Source: Hesseltinella vesiculosa
Lineage: Eukaryota > Mucoromycota > Mucoromycetes > Mucorales > Cunninghamellaceae
DNA length: 64,000 nucleotides
Direction: 5' to 3'
Assembly (NCBI GenBank): GCA_002104935.1
Contig: MCGT01000004.1
Span: 992,001 to 1,056,000 of the forward strand
Position 1 is the stretch's first letter. Each line of letters opens with the position of its first letter. The notes under the pieces are model-generated. The model saw nothing but the letters and a program-made list of their open reading frames with translations, did not search any database and was not told the origin of the DNA. Below are positions 24,903 to 39,743 of this stretch, in pieces. A program made the translations under genes and the position numbers.

Positions 24903-27007
24903 CTAATAATCGCCTTCGTGTACAACATTAGCTCTAATCTTTTTGGAGATTTCACCATCGATTTCCAGATCAAACAATCGCCAGATGGCAGCATCGTCTT
25001 GGAAGTCGTTGGACACGACGTTCATCAGGAACCAGTTGTTGGCGATATCCAGAATGACCTCTGCAGACTTGCTTTGGCGGTCATATACACGGGCCCATTC
25101 GTTCCATAGTTCAAAGGCCTCGTCCTTCCAGGCCATAAAGGCAGTGGATTCCACAATGGTAGGCTGAATCACTTCTTTGCCGGGGAATACGCCCCACGTG
25201 ACAGCATTGGGATGGTCGCTTTGGGTATTGGCTCGCAGGTCACCCTAAAGAAAAAACATGTCAGCGACCCAATCCTCCGTCTAAATAAAATAGGTTTACC
25301 TGTTTGTTGACAGCGTAGTATGTCATGGAGGGGTCTTTGCCGATTTTGTCGATCAGATCGTCGAGTTTTTCTGGCGACACAAAGAATTCCAAGTAGGCCT
25401 TTTGATACACATAGCCGTTCTTGGGGCCCCAGCCATAGGTAGGATGTGAGCTCTTCACCCCGTTGACAGCAGGCTGGGAGTTGATGGAAAGATAGCCGAG
25501 CAAGTTGATGCCAGCCAAGCGTTGGCGAATGGTTTCGGTCTCGGCTTCTAGCGGTTGTGCGCTCCAGGGGATGCCGTTGATTTTGCCCTTGCAGTATTTG
25601 GCAAACACCACAGCCACATCGTCAACGGTTTGAGGCGAGCCCCACATTTCGCGGCTCTGATCGGTGGTGTATTTCAATGACACGCCATAGCCATCCAATT
25701 CGCCAAAGGCGGGCGAGCGCGAGTCGCCCCAGCGGCCGTTGGGGAATTCGTCCCAGAATTCAGTGCGTTGGATGTAACTCTTTGTACGGTTTTTCCAAAA
25801 GATAGGCCGCACATTTTCCTTTGCTCGTTTCTGTGTTAGCGACTAAAAAAAAAAAAAAGGAAGGTTAGGTAATGGCAGGCGGCTGGCCTTGGTCACTTAC
25901 GGGGTTCCAGGGTAAAGGCTTCACATCTTCAAGAGAAGCAACCAAATCGAGACGTTCCAAGATCAGGCGGGAGGAACGCTCAAGGTTAAACGTGTAGAGG
26001 TGCACACCGTTGATGCCGGCTTCCCAGAACTTGTGGACAAAGTCCATCGTGAGCTTGATACCGTATTCTTTGACGGCAGCGTCATCATCCTTGATGGGTT
26101 CCAAGTCATCCCAGATGTATTGAGGCACATAGTTGTTGCTGAAGGTGATGACTCGCTTCAAGCCAGAATAGTTTTGGATGGGGAACACGCCAGGCAGGAT
26201 GGGACAGGTGATGCCGATGGCCCGCGCTCGCTTGACAAAGTTCAAAAAGCAATTCACGTCAAAGAACAATTGAGTGACGATCAGGTCTGCACCAGCATCC
26301 ACCTTTTCCTTGAGATACTGCAAATCCTGTTCCTTGTCGGGGCAGTCGGCATGGCCTTCTGGGTGGCCAGCCACGCCAATACAAAAGTAGTCGCCATACT
26401 TTTCACGGATATATTTGACCAGGTCGATGGCATGCTCAAAGCCATTGTCACATGATTCCCAGTTGCTCTGACCTTTGGGAGGATCGCCCCGCAACGCCAA
26501 AATGTTTTGACAACCACATTCCTTGGCCATCTAAAAATGGCGACAAGAAAAAAAAAAGTGAGCCCTTTTCGACTATCCCAAGCGCGACATCTCTGTTACA
26601 GGCAATCTCTCCCTCCACTTACTTTCAAGGCAGTGTCGATCTTCTCCACGGGCATGTTGGTGCATGTCAAATGCATCATCGTTTCAAGGCCATAAACAGA
26701 TTGAGCGGTAGAGACGATTTCCGTCGTCAAGTCGGCAGACGAGCCGCCGGCGCCCCACGTAACGTCAATAAACAAAGGACCCATACGCTGCATACGTTCC
26801 ATGCGATCATACAAATTTTGCACACCCTGCCGTTATCAGGTAACAAAAAGTAAACATCGGGTCGGTTCATCCAAGCAACGCAATCATTAATTCATTCTGT
26901 TCTCCCTCGCTTCGTCTTACCTGGGCTGTCTTGGGAGGGAAATATTCAAAAGACCAAAACTTGCGCCCCTCTTGTTCAGCAAGATTGATTTTGTCAATGA
27001 CTTTCAT
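24903..27007 (-). CDS. MTHFR: Methylenetetrahydrofolate reductase
   Basis: Five exons (27007-26921, 26826-26623, 26530-25901, 25842-25300, 25244-24903), 601 aa, the normal eukaryotic length. The enzyme reduces 5,10-methylene-THF to 5-methyl-THF with a flavin, supplying methyl groups for methionine synthesis in the cytosol. The N-terminal TIM barrel shows [57 protein letters not shown], and [12 protein letters not shown]. The C-terminal regulatory half begins around [20 protein letters not shown] and ends [16 protein letters not shown]...EGDY. It shares a short promoter with homocitrate synthase on the other strand. MET12-type versus MET13-type was not decided. Confidence 0.96.
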
Positions 27008-27229
27008 ATTTAAATGGAATAGCTTGAGGAAAGAAAAAGGGAAAAGGGTCAAGAAAAGAAAAAAAGAGAATGTGGCATTTGCGAGAGATTTTGTCAAGCA
27101 GACAGTCCGACTTTGGTGATTCATTTTTAGCACATTTGATTGGTCGATAATCCATCTCCTCTCATCTTATCAGAGGGGTTTTTGGCGTCTTTTTTTTTTC
27201 TTCCTTCCTACTTGAAAATATTCAATAGA
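27008..27229. promoter_or_regulatory. Shared divergent promoter of MTHFR and homocitrate synthase
   Basis: Only about 220 bases separate the two start codons. The interval holds an inverted CCAAT box (GATTGG, 27138-27143), two GATA-like sites (CGATAA near 27145 and CTTATCAG near 27167) and T-rich leaders on the homocitrate side. Co-regulation of methionine- and lysine-pathway genes is possible but inferred. Confidence 0.4.
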
Positions 27230-28654
<1,425 letters not shown>

Positions 28655-28829
28655 AAAAATCTCCAGCTTCCCACACTCCACCTACGCACAGACCTCTGGT
28701 TTATATTATTATTCCATCCTTTCTCTTCCTCATCGATAAAACAAATGAACTGTACGATCGAGGAGCCAGCTAAAGGAGGGCGTGAGAGGAAAAAAGAGAG
28801 AACAACCCAACTTGCTCATTTATTTTTTT

Positions 28830-30051
28830 TCAACAAGATTTCAAAGATATGCCACTATCACGATCGCTATCAGAGTACTTGGGGACACAAATAGGCGATA
28901 GGACAGGTACGACACAGTGATAATGAACGGCATCCAATGGGTGCTGAGGGTGCAGGGATGGCGAGGTATAGTTCAGGGTGACGCAGAGATGATGAGAAAT
29001 ATCAATCCGGGGACTTGACAAACTTCCAGAGGTGGGCAAGTGCGTCATCTCTAGTGGCACAACACAGGGACTTGACCAAGTGGTTGAGGGGTTTTTCAAA
29101 ATATGGGAGCTTGTCAATAACGTCATGCTGACCTCAGGCTGTGTGCTACAGAGTGGTAAAAAAAAAATGGCGCATGAATTTTTAAGTTTTTTTTTTCCAC
29201 GCAAAAGGTGGAGCTTACTCGATTTGCCTGGCTTCATAGAGATGGATGGTGATCATACAAGAAGTGTCGGGATCTTTGGCTGCTCGCCATTGTTGACGAG
29301 ATTTGGTACGGATGCCTACTTGAAACGGCTTCAAGGCGTCAATCCATTGTGGTAGTTCCAATTCATAGAGCCAATGGTGATGATCAGACATTCCCCAGCA
29401 TGTCTTGGACAAGGGCTTGGCAGGAAGACCTTCGTCTTCCTCGTCATCGTCCTCCTTGATGTGCGATCCGTCATGGCCCAGAGTGATGGGGACGATGGCT
29501 CGGTAATCACAGTCCTGGAGGCGGGCAGTAGCCGTGACATAGTAATCGATGGAGCAAGCTGCACTCGTGGATCTGTTCCGGTGGTTGTCGAGATCATCAG
29601 GGCATAGTTGCTCGTGCTGGCTAGAAACAGTAGAGAGCCCACGCTGAGAGCCATCGTTTGGTATCCGTCGATCAAGAGGCTGGGGGCAGGCATGGAGATG
29701 TGGGGTATAAGTGATCGGTAGATCTTGCACACAAGGAACTGGGAGGTCAAAAGCGAGCTGCCATTGCTGCTGCTTGTGGTCAAACACCCAATCGTTGGCA
29801 CTGAGGCGGAAGACGTCATCGACTAGGCTGACGGGCACGCCGTTTACTTTTTCGTTGCCGGAAAATTCGATAAACGCAAAAGAGGGGCGAGGGCGGAGCG
29901 GCCCAGCTATAGGAGTCAAGGGGGAAGAAGGTGGCGAGGGAGGAGAGTCGATGGTGACAGGCTTGCTGGTGGCAAGATAAAGACGTCCTTTTAACCGGGA
30001 GGTGGCAAACGGATCCAGGTTGGGACAGTCCAAGTGGATAGACAAGGTCAT
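28830..30051 (-). CDS. Arrestin-like protein (putative)
   Basis: Two exons (30051-29219, 29145-28830) give 382 aa with a clean GA|C split codon. Visible: an N-terminal beta-strand pattern MTLSIHLDCPNLDPFATSRLKGRLYL; a Pro/Ser-rich loop; FAFIEFSGNEKVNGV; later strands (SIDYYVTATARLQDC, DYRAIVPITLG) followed by an acidic stretch; and a second beta-domain whose end reads SLSSPRIDISHHLCVTLNY. This layout resembles arrestin-fold trafficking adaptors of fungi, which link Rsp5-type ubiquitin ligases to transporters. No PPxY motif was found. The assignment rests on fold-like pattern only, so moderate confidence. Confidence 0.6.
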
Positions 30052-31756
30052 GTTTTGTAGATGTCTAAGCCTGTGAGAGGAAAGCAGAAGGGTCCGAAAG
30101 AAGAAAAGAAAAAAAAAAATAAGAGGGCAGACGAAAAGCTTATGGAAAAGAAGAAGAAAAAAAGAGTTGGCCTGATCTTGGTGAGTCTTTTTTTAAAAAA
30201 CCCAAAACAGGAAAATCCTTTTTGATTTCAAAGAACGGCCAGTAAAACATTCAATGTTGCACTCAAGTATCTTTTTTGCGCCCTCCTTTTTTTGAAGCCT
30301 TTTTCCCAACATTTCACTCCAATTCTATTTGTATATTTAAGTCTTGATGCGGCGTTACAGGAATTCTCAAACATTCAATCCTTGCGAGGTTATTTTTCAA
30401 ACACTTTTTTTCGTTACCATTTTTGGCGGCGGAGACTGATTTTGACGGTCGAGGCAAGTCATACAATGGGAATCAATGGTTGCTTCTCGCTGGTTTTTTT
30501 TCTATTCGTTCAGCTACCTTTCCTATACAAGTGATGTGTTCACGATGGTGAAAGGGTCAAGATGTCTCGTATAGTTTTAAGATACCTTTTTGTTTGTTTG
30601 TGTTTCATGATGGGGTATGTGTTGCTGTTGCTGCTGTGGCACAAAGAGACACACAGAGATTGAAAGGGATGGGCTGCTGTGAGCCAATCGGTCTTTATCA
30701 CGTGAGATCACTCGTCGGCACTGATCAGAGTTTGCCTGACAACTATTTACTTTCTCTTTCCTCATGCTATCTAGCAAGGTCGATTTTTCTTTACCAGTCA
30801 CCAGCTGCAATACCAACTTCCAAAGCGACCGATGAAAATGGGGGAGGCAGCAAAAAGCTGTGAACCTCGTAGCCAATGGCGTGGCGGAAGTTCATAACGT
30901 GCTTTCGGAGAATGGGATTGGATCAGCGTTCCATTCATCTCAAAAACACACGGTGGCGACATCGCTTGCTGTCAAATGAAAGCCTGACATGGCACTTTGA
31001 CACAAGCCCCGAGAAAATATCGACTTTGCATACCCCGGTATGTTGCACAAAACAAGTGCAACTGACAACTGTGATCAGATGAGAGAAACAGCCTTTGTTT
31101 TTAGGGAAAGCCACCACGCCATTGATTTTTTTTTAAAAAAAAAAAAAGAAATGGCCTTTCCCATGCATTATGGGTGATCATCTCTCGGTAAAATGGACCC
31201 TGACAACCCTTCTTCCAATGACAGCTCAGCTCAAGCATGTGGTACAACATGGGCTTTCGACATTCCCTAAATTCTAGAACGAAAAAAAAGTTGCGTGAAA
31301 TGAAATCCGAGGGGGAAAACCTTGCTAAGCAGCGTGTGACGATTGAGACACCGAGAAACCGACGGAAGAACTCATCAGCAACAAGCGACGATGCGCAATA
31401 AAAAAAAAAATCAGGCCCAGCCTGCAGGGCTTTCATAAGCGCCGGGCTGGCAGTGGTTAAACACGCTTGCTAACAGTGTTCCTTAAGATGAGAGAAAACA
31501 ACCAATTTTTGTGGTAGCCATCCAATAGCAGCCAGTGATGAAATGTGCCGCCTTTGCACTCAAGGAGGTTGCCCAAAACAAGGTTGGCAGGAGCTGAGCG
31601 CATGGTTCACGTCGTGCCTTGCATGGAGGCAATTCAGAAATAGAGATGTGATTGGCCAGAGTTTTTTTTTTGTCAGGAGCTTTTTTTCAGTTGTCTCCTT
31701 TTTCTCTCTTCTTTCCCAGTTCGACCTCTTTTCTTTTTTACATGCGTTGAATTATA
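30052..31756. other. 1.7-kb region without a convincing gene
   Basis: Purine/pyrimidine-biased stretches flank the arrestin-like gene (30060-30200, promoter side). Only short open frames occur, with no domains. The last 100 bases are T-rich and probably drive the DHHC gene. Confidence 0.4.
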
Positions 31757-33832
31757 ATGACGTTTTCTTGGATACCCTGTCACTCACCATTTAAATATAC
31801 CACGGCCATTTTGGATCGCAACGATTGGCAACGGCGGCATGGTTATCAACTACCAATAGACACCTACTTACTCATGCAGTGGGCAGTGTCGCTTGTTCTT
31901 GATATCTTTTTTTACAGCTACCTTGTGCTGTTTCTTACCCCACTCTCTGACACATTTGTACAAGACATTCGGCCCTTGTTTGATAGTTGGACGAGGGCTG
32001 ACGAAGAGCCTCTCAACATGACATTGTCCCCATGGTTGAGTGCCTCCATTGCTCGACAGATATCCTTTTTACTCGACCTTTTTTTTTTGCACACCTGTTA
32101 TCTAATGGAAATGATTATCCTTAACCCAGTCTCCCCCCTTTTTTTTTTCTTCTGACAACACATCATGCTCTTGATCACGATAGGCGTCAAGGTCCTTAGC
32201 ATAGCCACGTCATTGATTGAAACCGAAGATCCGGTGGTTCAAGCCAGTCAAACCCAACGCAGCAAAAGTTACGTACGCAAATATGGCATTTCGGTCATTG
32301 ACCCTTACTCTGGAATTTGTGGCATCTGTCGAGTCAAAGTGTACACGTGTGACCGAAAAAGGAAAAAACCATAGGCTGACCTACCTTTTGATCAGGGCAA
32401 GGACGACGCGACATTGCAAATTGTGCAACAAATGCGTGGGTGGCATGGATCATCATTGTAAATGGCTCAATTGTTGCATTGGCGTTGCCAATTATAGGTA
32501 AGGGTGGATGGGCTTGTCCTTGGAGACGGCGGGTGGCTGACTCCTTCTCTCAAGACTTTTTATGGTACTGGTGTGTAGTGTCTTTGTCTCGCTTCTTTGG
32601 TACGCTGGCGTGACCGTCCATGTCTTGTGGATGTGTCTTTGTCGAAGAAATCAATTCATGGCCCATGGTAAAAAAGGAGAAGAAGAAAAAAAGGGGGTGA
32701 GAGATGGGCTGTGTGACATTGATTTCATTTCTAAACGTGTATAACAGCCCTCGACCTGCTTGGGCTGATCGACACTCCGGTGGAAGATGTGGATGCGACC
32801 ATGACGCATGGCTACTATGGACTGATGGCGGTGACCGGCTTTATCTGTCTCGTGGCCATCGGTTGCTTGCTTGCAGTGACCCGTCTGCTACTTTTCCATT
32901 TGCGACTGGCGTCTTTGAACATGACCACGGTTGAATATATCAGCCATCCTCTCTACCAGCCCCGCACGACTCACAATGCCTATGGCGAGGACAGTAGCGA
33001 CGACAGCATGGACAATGACGATGAAGAGCAGGAGCTGGATGACATGCAAGTTGGTCGACCTGACAATGACATTGAAAAGCAAACTCCTTGGGCTGACAGC
33101 CGCCGCCGCCGGCAACCTCGCACGCATTTTGCCTTCCACTGGGTCTTACAGTTTGCATGGGCCCGCACTGTGCGCAGCAGTGTCCGTCGATCCTATGGAC
33201 GCCTACGCTTCAGCTACCGCCTCCTGGCCCACCCCAGCGCTCGTTATCCCACCTTCACATCACGATGTCTATACCTGTATGACCATGGGTGTTCTGGCCC
33301 AGCCTACGACGACCTGATGACGGCGACAGCTGCCACGTCAAACCACTCACATCATGCACCACCACGTATACGAACCAATCTAGCGCATAGCTCGATGGAC
33401 AAGATCAAGAAGCAAGATAACCAGCTTCTAGAGGAGTTCCTGGCCACACGCACCATCCGGCCGGCCCGAGCCCTTAGTGAAGGGGAGCTTGGCCCTGATT
33501 ATGACGACGACATGGGGCTTGACACGGAAATCCTGGATCTTGACTACGATCCCATTACCGCTTCTCTTGCCTCTGACTCGTCTTCGACGGCTGTGGCTTC
33601 ATCGTCGTCTGTGAACACACCAACTGTTCAAAGGTCCTCAGCCGCCTCCACCTCGCCTTCCGCTCCACCTCTGATCCCATCGTTCTCATCTTCTCTTGTC
33701 ACTGGCGGCTTCCATTCAAAACCCATCTCCAAAGCAGCTAGGCTCCTAGACATGTCCGAGGGAGATGTGCAAGAGCTTGTCCAGTCTTCGTCTCCTCGCA
33801 CTCGCAGCCCTGATGAAATCTCCATTGATTAG
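31757..33832 (+). CDS. DHHC palmitoyltransferase
   Basis: Membrane protein that S-acylates cysteines. Exon 1 from 31757 codes [20 protein letters not shown], then a first membrane helix. Later exons are clear: one ending 32340 ([19 protein letters not shown] ... [12 protein letters not shown]), 32396-32498 (the Cys-rich core [29 protein letters not shown]), 32555-32667 (third helix) and 32748-33832 (fourth helix, then a long acidic Ser-rich tail). The DHHC catalytic motif is intact. The NPxTD-type motif usual after it is not obvious. The junction between the first part (to about 32050-32130) and the exon covering 32190-32340 is unresolved: an in-frame stop lies near 32152 and no strong donor was found, so the protein length is unknown and a small lesion is possible. 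Confidence 0.85.
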
Positions 33833-35843
33833 TTAGTGATTTTTTTTGCTGCGTCGTTTTGGATAAATCAAAGGAGATCTTGTTCAGATTGTGTAACATT
33901 TGAAAGGGGCGAAAAAAAAACAGGCAAAGCTGAAATGAAGCCCCGCTTTTTTTTTGACAACCTCATGCCCAGTGTATGTGTCCTCTGGCAACCAAGAGCA
34001 GCCACAGTCTTATGCTTGTTCAAATGTGTGGAGGTAAAGGTGTTTGTTGACAATAAAGAAAGAGGGGCTGCCTTGTTGAGCACAAAAGGCAAGCAGGGTT
34101 TCCCTTTTGGCAGGGCTTGATTCCCACGGGTAATGAAAATGAAATATGGAACCGCCGCCGCCGCTCCCGCCGTCTTCACTCAAGCCTCGGTGATAGAGTA
34201 CGTCTTTGTTGACCCGTCAGAGAGGATGGAGTACCCATCATGCTCACGCTGTTTTTCCCACTCTGCACTATCAAAAAGATAAATACCTGGCCCGCATCGG
34301 GAAGAAATACACCGGTGGGTGACACGAAATCTCTTTTTAGAAAAGAATTAGACTTTTTATTTCTCGTGCACTTGGAACGTTGAGCAAAAAAAAAAAAAAA
34401 AAGCAGGAGACACCATGCTTCGCCCCAAGGGTGACCTTCGTTGAACGACATCACGCCAAATAAGAAAAAAATCGGTGATCTTTTTTTAGCTGCCATGGTT
34501 TCTTTTTTGGCTTGCACACAACATTCTTTATCACATGATGACAGTGATCACTATCGTCTATGAAAAAAAAAAATAAGAAATAGAAAAAGAAAGTCAATAA
34601 AGTGGGCCATGGTGGAATTCCGGGGAAGTGGATGCGCAATTGGTAAAAGAGCATGAATTTTGGAAGCAATCGAAAAAAGGGAAACCTCGAGTCTAAAAAA
34701 GGAAATCCAGGTCTGTTTTCTGTGAAAAGGATAGGCGACCAATGGTCGAATCACACCAATCACGGATGAGATGAGTGATTCCATTGAAAATCAGGTTTCA
34801 AAGAAATAGAGGAATGATTCTCCGCCAGGTGTGGATCAAGAAAATCCAGGAAGTATCTTTTTTTTTTTTTTCGTTTGACAAAGAGGTAGGACGGGATTAT
34901 TAACAGGAACATCGTAGCCTGCAGACTGAATCAATATATGCTAGTAAACGCTTGGATTGGAAGGACACAAAGGAGAACAGAAGCATGGCAATTAAACAAT
35001 TGAAAATTAGCTGGGTTTTATACAGTCAAGGAAAGATTGACCCAATTTGGGGTGTCGATAAGGAACTTGAGGGTTTTTTTCTGGTGATACCATGATCCCA
35101 ACTCTTCCTTTGAGAAAGACAAACAAAAAGAAAAAGCCTTGGGTGCACACAACTTTCTCACGTTCCAAGCTCATCAAACCTTCCAAAGTCTGATCTTGCT
35201 TGGCTGTGCCCGCCAGAGTTGGCCCAAGCTTTTTTTTCTCCTCGTTGAAAATAAAAGACATGCTGACAAAAAAAAAAGCGGGGATCATCCGAGTGAGACC
35301 AGCTTCTTTTGACTCCTCTCTAATGTGCTGAACCAAGCAAGAGGTTTCTCCTCGTCATTTGAAGGAAAAAGAAAGCCAGGAAATCCTCTGAAAGGCGTGA
35401 TAAAAGAAATCATTGACCCAAGGTTGCAATAGACGATGATTAAAGTTTTGCACAAAAGGGTTTGTTGCAAATGGAGGTGGAAAATGCCATTTGGAGTAGA
35501 AAACGCTTAAAAAGGAATATGACAGTTGCTGGTTATGGAACCAATCCGTGCGAAAACTTTGTTTTTTCTAAATGCTGTATTAGATTCCATGTGACATACA
35601 ACTCTTTGATGCATTTGATTGGTCAGTATTATTATTCCGCCGCGAAAAACCAATCGACAGTGACAAAACAGGAAGGCCTAGGCAGCACAAAAAGAGCGGT
35701 CGGGAAAAAATCAGCGCACCTAGAAATACCAACCATCCACGCCCGCCAATTTTTTTGTTCTTCTTCTTCGTTTCCCTTTTTTTTTTGTTTGGATATACCA
35801 CTCTTTTTTTTGTCGTTCCTTTCCGTTATTGAATCGTTGAAAA
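33833..35843. other. 2-kb region without a convincing gene
   Basis: Many poly-A/poly-T runs and a GCC-type repeat at 34150-34172. Short open frames show no domain. The distal end holds an inverted CCAAT element (GATTGG near 35617) and T-rich tracts, probably the promoter of the transporter. Confidence 0.4.
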
Positions 35844-38251
35844 ATGTCAATCTCGGACAAACACGTGGATAAGGTGGAGTACGAAGTGTACACCACCAAG
35901 GAAGAAGTCTTTGGCGAAAAATCATACCAAAATGAATATCAAGACGAACAAGTTGCCATGCAAGACGAACATGTCAAACATTCCGAAGAAATTATTGAAG
36001 AATATCAATTCACCTGGCGTTCAGCCATCATTGGGTCCCTTCTTGGTTGTCTTGTTGGTAAGGGTTTCTATAGGATAAATAGATAAATAGGTTGACTGAC
36101 CCATTCTCTTCCATAGCCGCCTCCAACACCTACCTTGGTTTGAAGATCGGTTGGACGTTTGGTGCTTCGTTGTTTGGTGCTATTTTCTCCTTTGCTATTA
36201 TCAAGCCTATCTCTCGTGCTTTGCCTCCTAAATGGGGTGGTGGTTACTTTGGTGCCAAAGAAAACTGTACTGCTCAATCAGCTGCTACTACCGCGGGCGG
36301 TCTCTCTGCTGGTTTCGTTTCTGGTATTCCTGGTAAGATTCATTGGGTAGAAAAAAAAAAGAGAGTTGGGCTTTGATTGTGCTACTTTTTTGGGTGTGTT
36401 TGTCTTACCTTCCCTTTTCTGTTTATTTGCAATTTTCTAGCCATGTACAAGCTCGGATTGATGTCTACGCCAAGAGAAGATGCCCCTGCCTTGGTTTTGT
36501 TCACCATCGCTGCTGCCTTTTATGGTCTCTTCTTCGCCGTCCCTCTCCGCTCTCACTTTGTCGTTAAACAAGACTTGACTTTCCCTACTCCTCGTGCTGC
36601 CGCCACCACCATCATCTCGCTCCACAACTCTCTCGAAGGTGAAGGTGAAGCCTTCAACAAGGCCAAGGTCATGGCCGTCTGGTTCTTCATCTCCTTCATC
36701 TGGTCCTTGATCTCTTACTGGGTGCCTTTCTTCGATACCAGTAAGTACTATGCGCACGACTGCGGTGCTCACGAAAATAGGATGGTGGCGGTTGACAAAA
36801 TTAAGGAGACGATGTGATCAATTTCAAATTTCTCATCCTCTTTTTTTTTTTCAGTTCACATCTTGTGGTGGATCGGTCATGATGCTGGCTATATTCCTCT
36901 CATGAGCGCTGATGAAACCTGGCAATGGGTGTTCCGTTGGGATTTCCCCTTCTTTGGTGCTGGTCTGATGACCCCCTCCAACACCGTCCTGTCCTTCTTC
37001 ATTGCTTCCGTTGTCGTCTTCGGTATCATTGGTCCCGTCTCCGTCGTTCAAGGTCACTTTGTTGCTCCCTTTGGTTTCAAGACCACCGGTGACACCACTC
37101 AAAGTTTCTTCTTGTGGCCTGGTATTGCCTTGATGGTCTTGACCACGCTTGCTGAATTGGGCTGCCGTTACCAAACTCTGTGGCGCGGTATCAGCGGTGG
37201 TGCGATCTCCATCTATGCTGCTGCCCGTCACGGTTACTACATGACCAAGAAGGTTGTCTTCCGCCGAGAATTGACCGAAAATGAACAAAAGAACCTCATC
37301 GCCGAACGCGATCCTGATGAAATCTTTGAAGATCACGAGCTTGTGCCTACCTGGTGGTGGATCACCGGTACCTTCCTTGCCATCATCTTCACCTGTGCTA
37401 TTATGGGCGAATACTTTGGCATGCCTGTCTACCAATCCATCATTGCTATCATCCTCGCTTTCCTCTTCTCCTTCGTGGGTGTCCAAGCTGCTGGTGAAAC
37501 CGATATCAACCCTACTGGCGCCATCGGCAAAATGTCTCAACTGGTCTTTGCCCGCATGCCTCCCACCGACAACCTCCAGATCTTGCAACGCAACAACTTG
37601 ATGGCTGGTAACATCAGTGCCTCTGCCGCTGCCCAATCCGTCGACATGGTCGGTGATTTGAAAACCGGTCAACTCGTCGGTGCCTCTCCTCGTTCCCAAT
37701 TCTGGGCCCAATTTGTCGCCTCCTTCTTCGCCATTGGTATTGCCGTCGGTCTCTTCATCTTGTTTGCCGATGCCTACCCCTGTATCATTTCCACCAACCT
37801 CGACGAAAAGTGTGAATTTGCCCTGGTTGCTGTCACTGCTTGGTTGCGTGTCTGTAAGCTGTTGACTGGCTCTGGCGAACCCATCTCTCGTGGATCCATC
37901 ATCACCACCGCTGTCTGTGCCGTTGTCGGTGTCATCTGGCCCTTCGTCCGTGAATTCTTCATTCCCCAAAAGTACCACCGTTACTGCCCCTCCATCAGTG
38001 CCGTGGGTATTGCTATGATCAACACCTCCCCCGAAGTGCCTTTGGCAATGTTCATTGGTTGGGCTGCCGGCAAGATCTGGAAGCGTTTCAGCGCCACCAA
38101 CTGGGAAAAATACATGTACTCTACTGCCGGTGGTATGATCAGTGGTATGGGTATCGCTGTCATCTTGCAAGCCGTCTTCACCATTGCTAACGTGGAACAA
38201 TATACCTACTATGGCTCTTGCATTGATGGCTTGAAGGAAAACTGCCCTTAA
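35844..38251 (+). CDS. OPT-family oligopeptide/metal-chelate transporter
   Basis: Four exons (35844-36057, 36117-36332, 36441-36740, 36855-38251), 708 aa. A charged cytosolic N-terminus of about 60 residues is followed by about 14-16 hydrophobic segments. Family blocks: GSLLGCLVAASNTYLGLKIG, GGYFGAKENCTAQSAATTAG, FPTPRAAATTIISLH, GIIGPVSVVQGHFVAP, and near the C-terminus AVGIAMINTSPEVPLAMFIG. OPT proteins import small peptides or metal-siderophore complexes with protons; this one looks nearer the YSL-like branch than the yeast OPT1 type, an impression only. Codons are strongly C/T-ending, suggesting high expression. Confidence 0.92.
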
Positions 38252-39088
38252 TTCGTTTTATGATGTCATCCCCCCCCCTCCATCCTCTTAACCGCTTTCC
38301 CCTCTTCATGTACTATGCCTTTATTGTATTTTGTAGTTTATCATAATGATTTGGATTAAAAATAAATAACCTCCTTTTTTTTAATCTCACCAACATGAAC
38401 ATGACCTCGGGACTGAATTTGAGTTGTATCTGGATGCCTGACCGTTTGTTTATCTCAAAACAAGCCAGTTGTCAGGTCCGTCTGGCTGGTTTCTTTATTG
38501 TAAAGTATGATTTTTTATCCTTCAAACAGCCCTAGAGCTGGCTACGGATTCTCTCTTTTTTTTTTTTCTCTCGTTTTTCATGGAAATTTTAGCTGGGGGT
38601 CGGATCTCCAAAAACGAACATATTGCAAAAGTTGCTAGGGCAATCATGGTCCATCTATTTGATTTTTTCAGCATCTATGTAAACCGTAAGGTCCTACATT
38701 CATGTAAAACCTGACGTCGATTCATCCGCTCAAACGTCCTGTATGTGAAAAAGTTGATTTCTGAAAATCCCCAGAGGACCCCCCTTTTGGATTCTGAAAA
38801 ATGTTGGCTGATCTCTCTGAAAACTTACCTGTTACTGATGGCTCTCAAATTTCCAGTGCAAAACGTTTCTGATGAGGTGCCATCAGAGCCAAGCACACAA
38901 ACCTCCTGGGCAGCTTGTTGACGAGCGGGGGCCAAGCTAATAGCGTGCACAAACACCAACAATCAGCAGCCAACACCCGTCGGTCTTTCAAACCTGTCGC
39001 AAGAAAGTGGACTCTTTTTTTTTTTTTTTTGCTTCCCTCTCTCTCTTTCTTTTTTTCTTCACTTCAATCGAATACCTTTTTCTTAAAT
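38252..39088. other. Spacer between OPT transporter and RPB11
   Basis: 3' flank of the transporter with AATAAA-like sequence near 38361, then AT-rich DNA without a gene. T-rich leader of RPB11 at 39016-39061. Confidence 0.4.
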
Positions 39089-39743
39089 ATGAATGCTCCC
39101 GATCGATTTGAATTGTTTGTAATCCCTGATGGGCACAAAAAGTAAGTGCGATAATCTAATGAATCTAGCTTGATGCCTGCATGATCCGGCTACGCATTGA
39201 AGCACAAGATAAAAGAAAACAACTTGAAATCAGATGCTGGTGAATGGACGCATGCTTACCAGTTCACTATTTATTGTTCAATAGGGTTGAAATGGAAATG
39301 GATACCCGTATTCCCAACGCTGCTACATTCAAGATTGAGCGAGAAGACCATACATTGGCAAACATGCTTCGAGCGTAAGGGAAAAACAAAATGGACGAGG
39401 CTCATCGCAGACTGAACATTGACCCACCCGCCTATTTCATTCTGTCTCCAGTCAATTGCTGAAAGATCCCCGTGTCCTATTTGCTGGCTACAAAATCCCT
39501 CATCCCTTGGAACACAGCTTTTTGATCAAAATCCAGACAACCCCAGGCACTTCGCCTGGCCAAGCGCTCAGTGAAGCCACCAACGAACTGATCAAGGAAA
39601 TCAGCAATATCAAGACCAAATTTGATATGGATATGATTCGCGTCAGAACCTATGACGAAGACGCCAAAGCCACTGAGGGTGGCGTCTATGACGACCACAT
39701 GGCTATTGACCAGCACCGTCCTCCAATGGATGTCGACTTTTAG
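39089..39743 (+). CDS. RPB11: RNA polymerase II subunit RPB11
   Basis: Three exons (39089-39141, 39285-39374, 39452-39743), 144 aa. RPB11 pairs with RPB3 to form the alpha-like assembly platform of Pol II. Visible: MNAPDRFELFVIPDGHKKV, NAATFKIEREDHTLANMLRA (the alpha-motif), then LLKDPRVLFAGYKIPHPLEH and QTTPGTSPGQALSEA. The C-terminal tail (EDAKATEGGVYDDHMAIDQH...) is longer than in yeast (120 aa) and acidic. All junctions in phase. Confidence 0.96.

Noticed and set aside
36851..38200. 449-codon open frame on the minus strand
   Set aside because: It lies exactly opposite the last exon of the OPT transporter, whose codon bias toward C and T endings removes stops from the antisense frame. Its Gly/Asp/Thr-rich translation has no domain.
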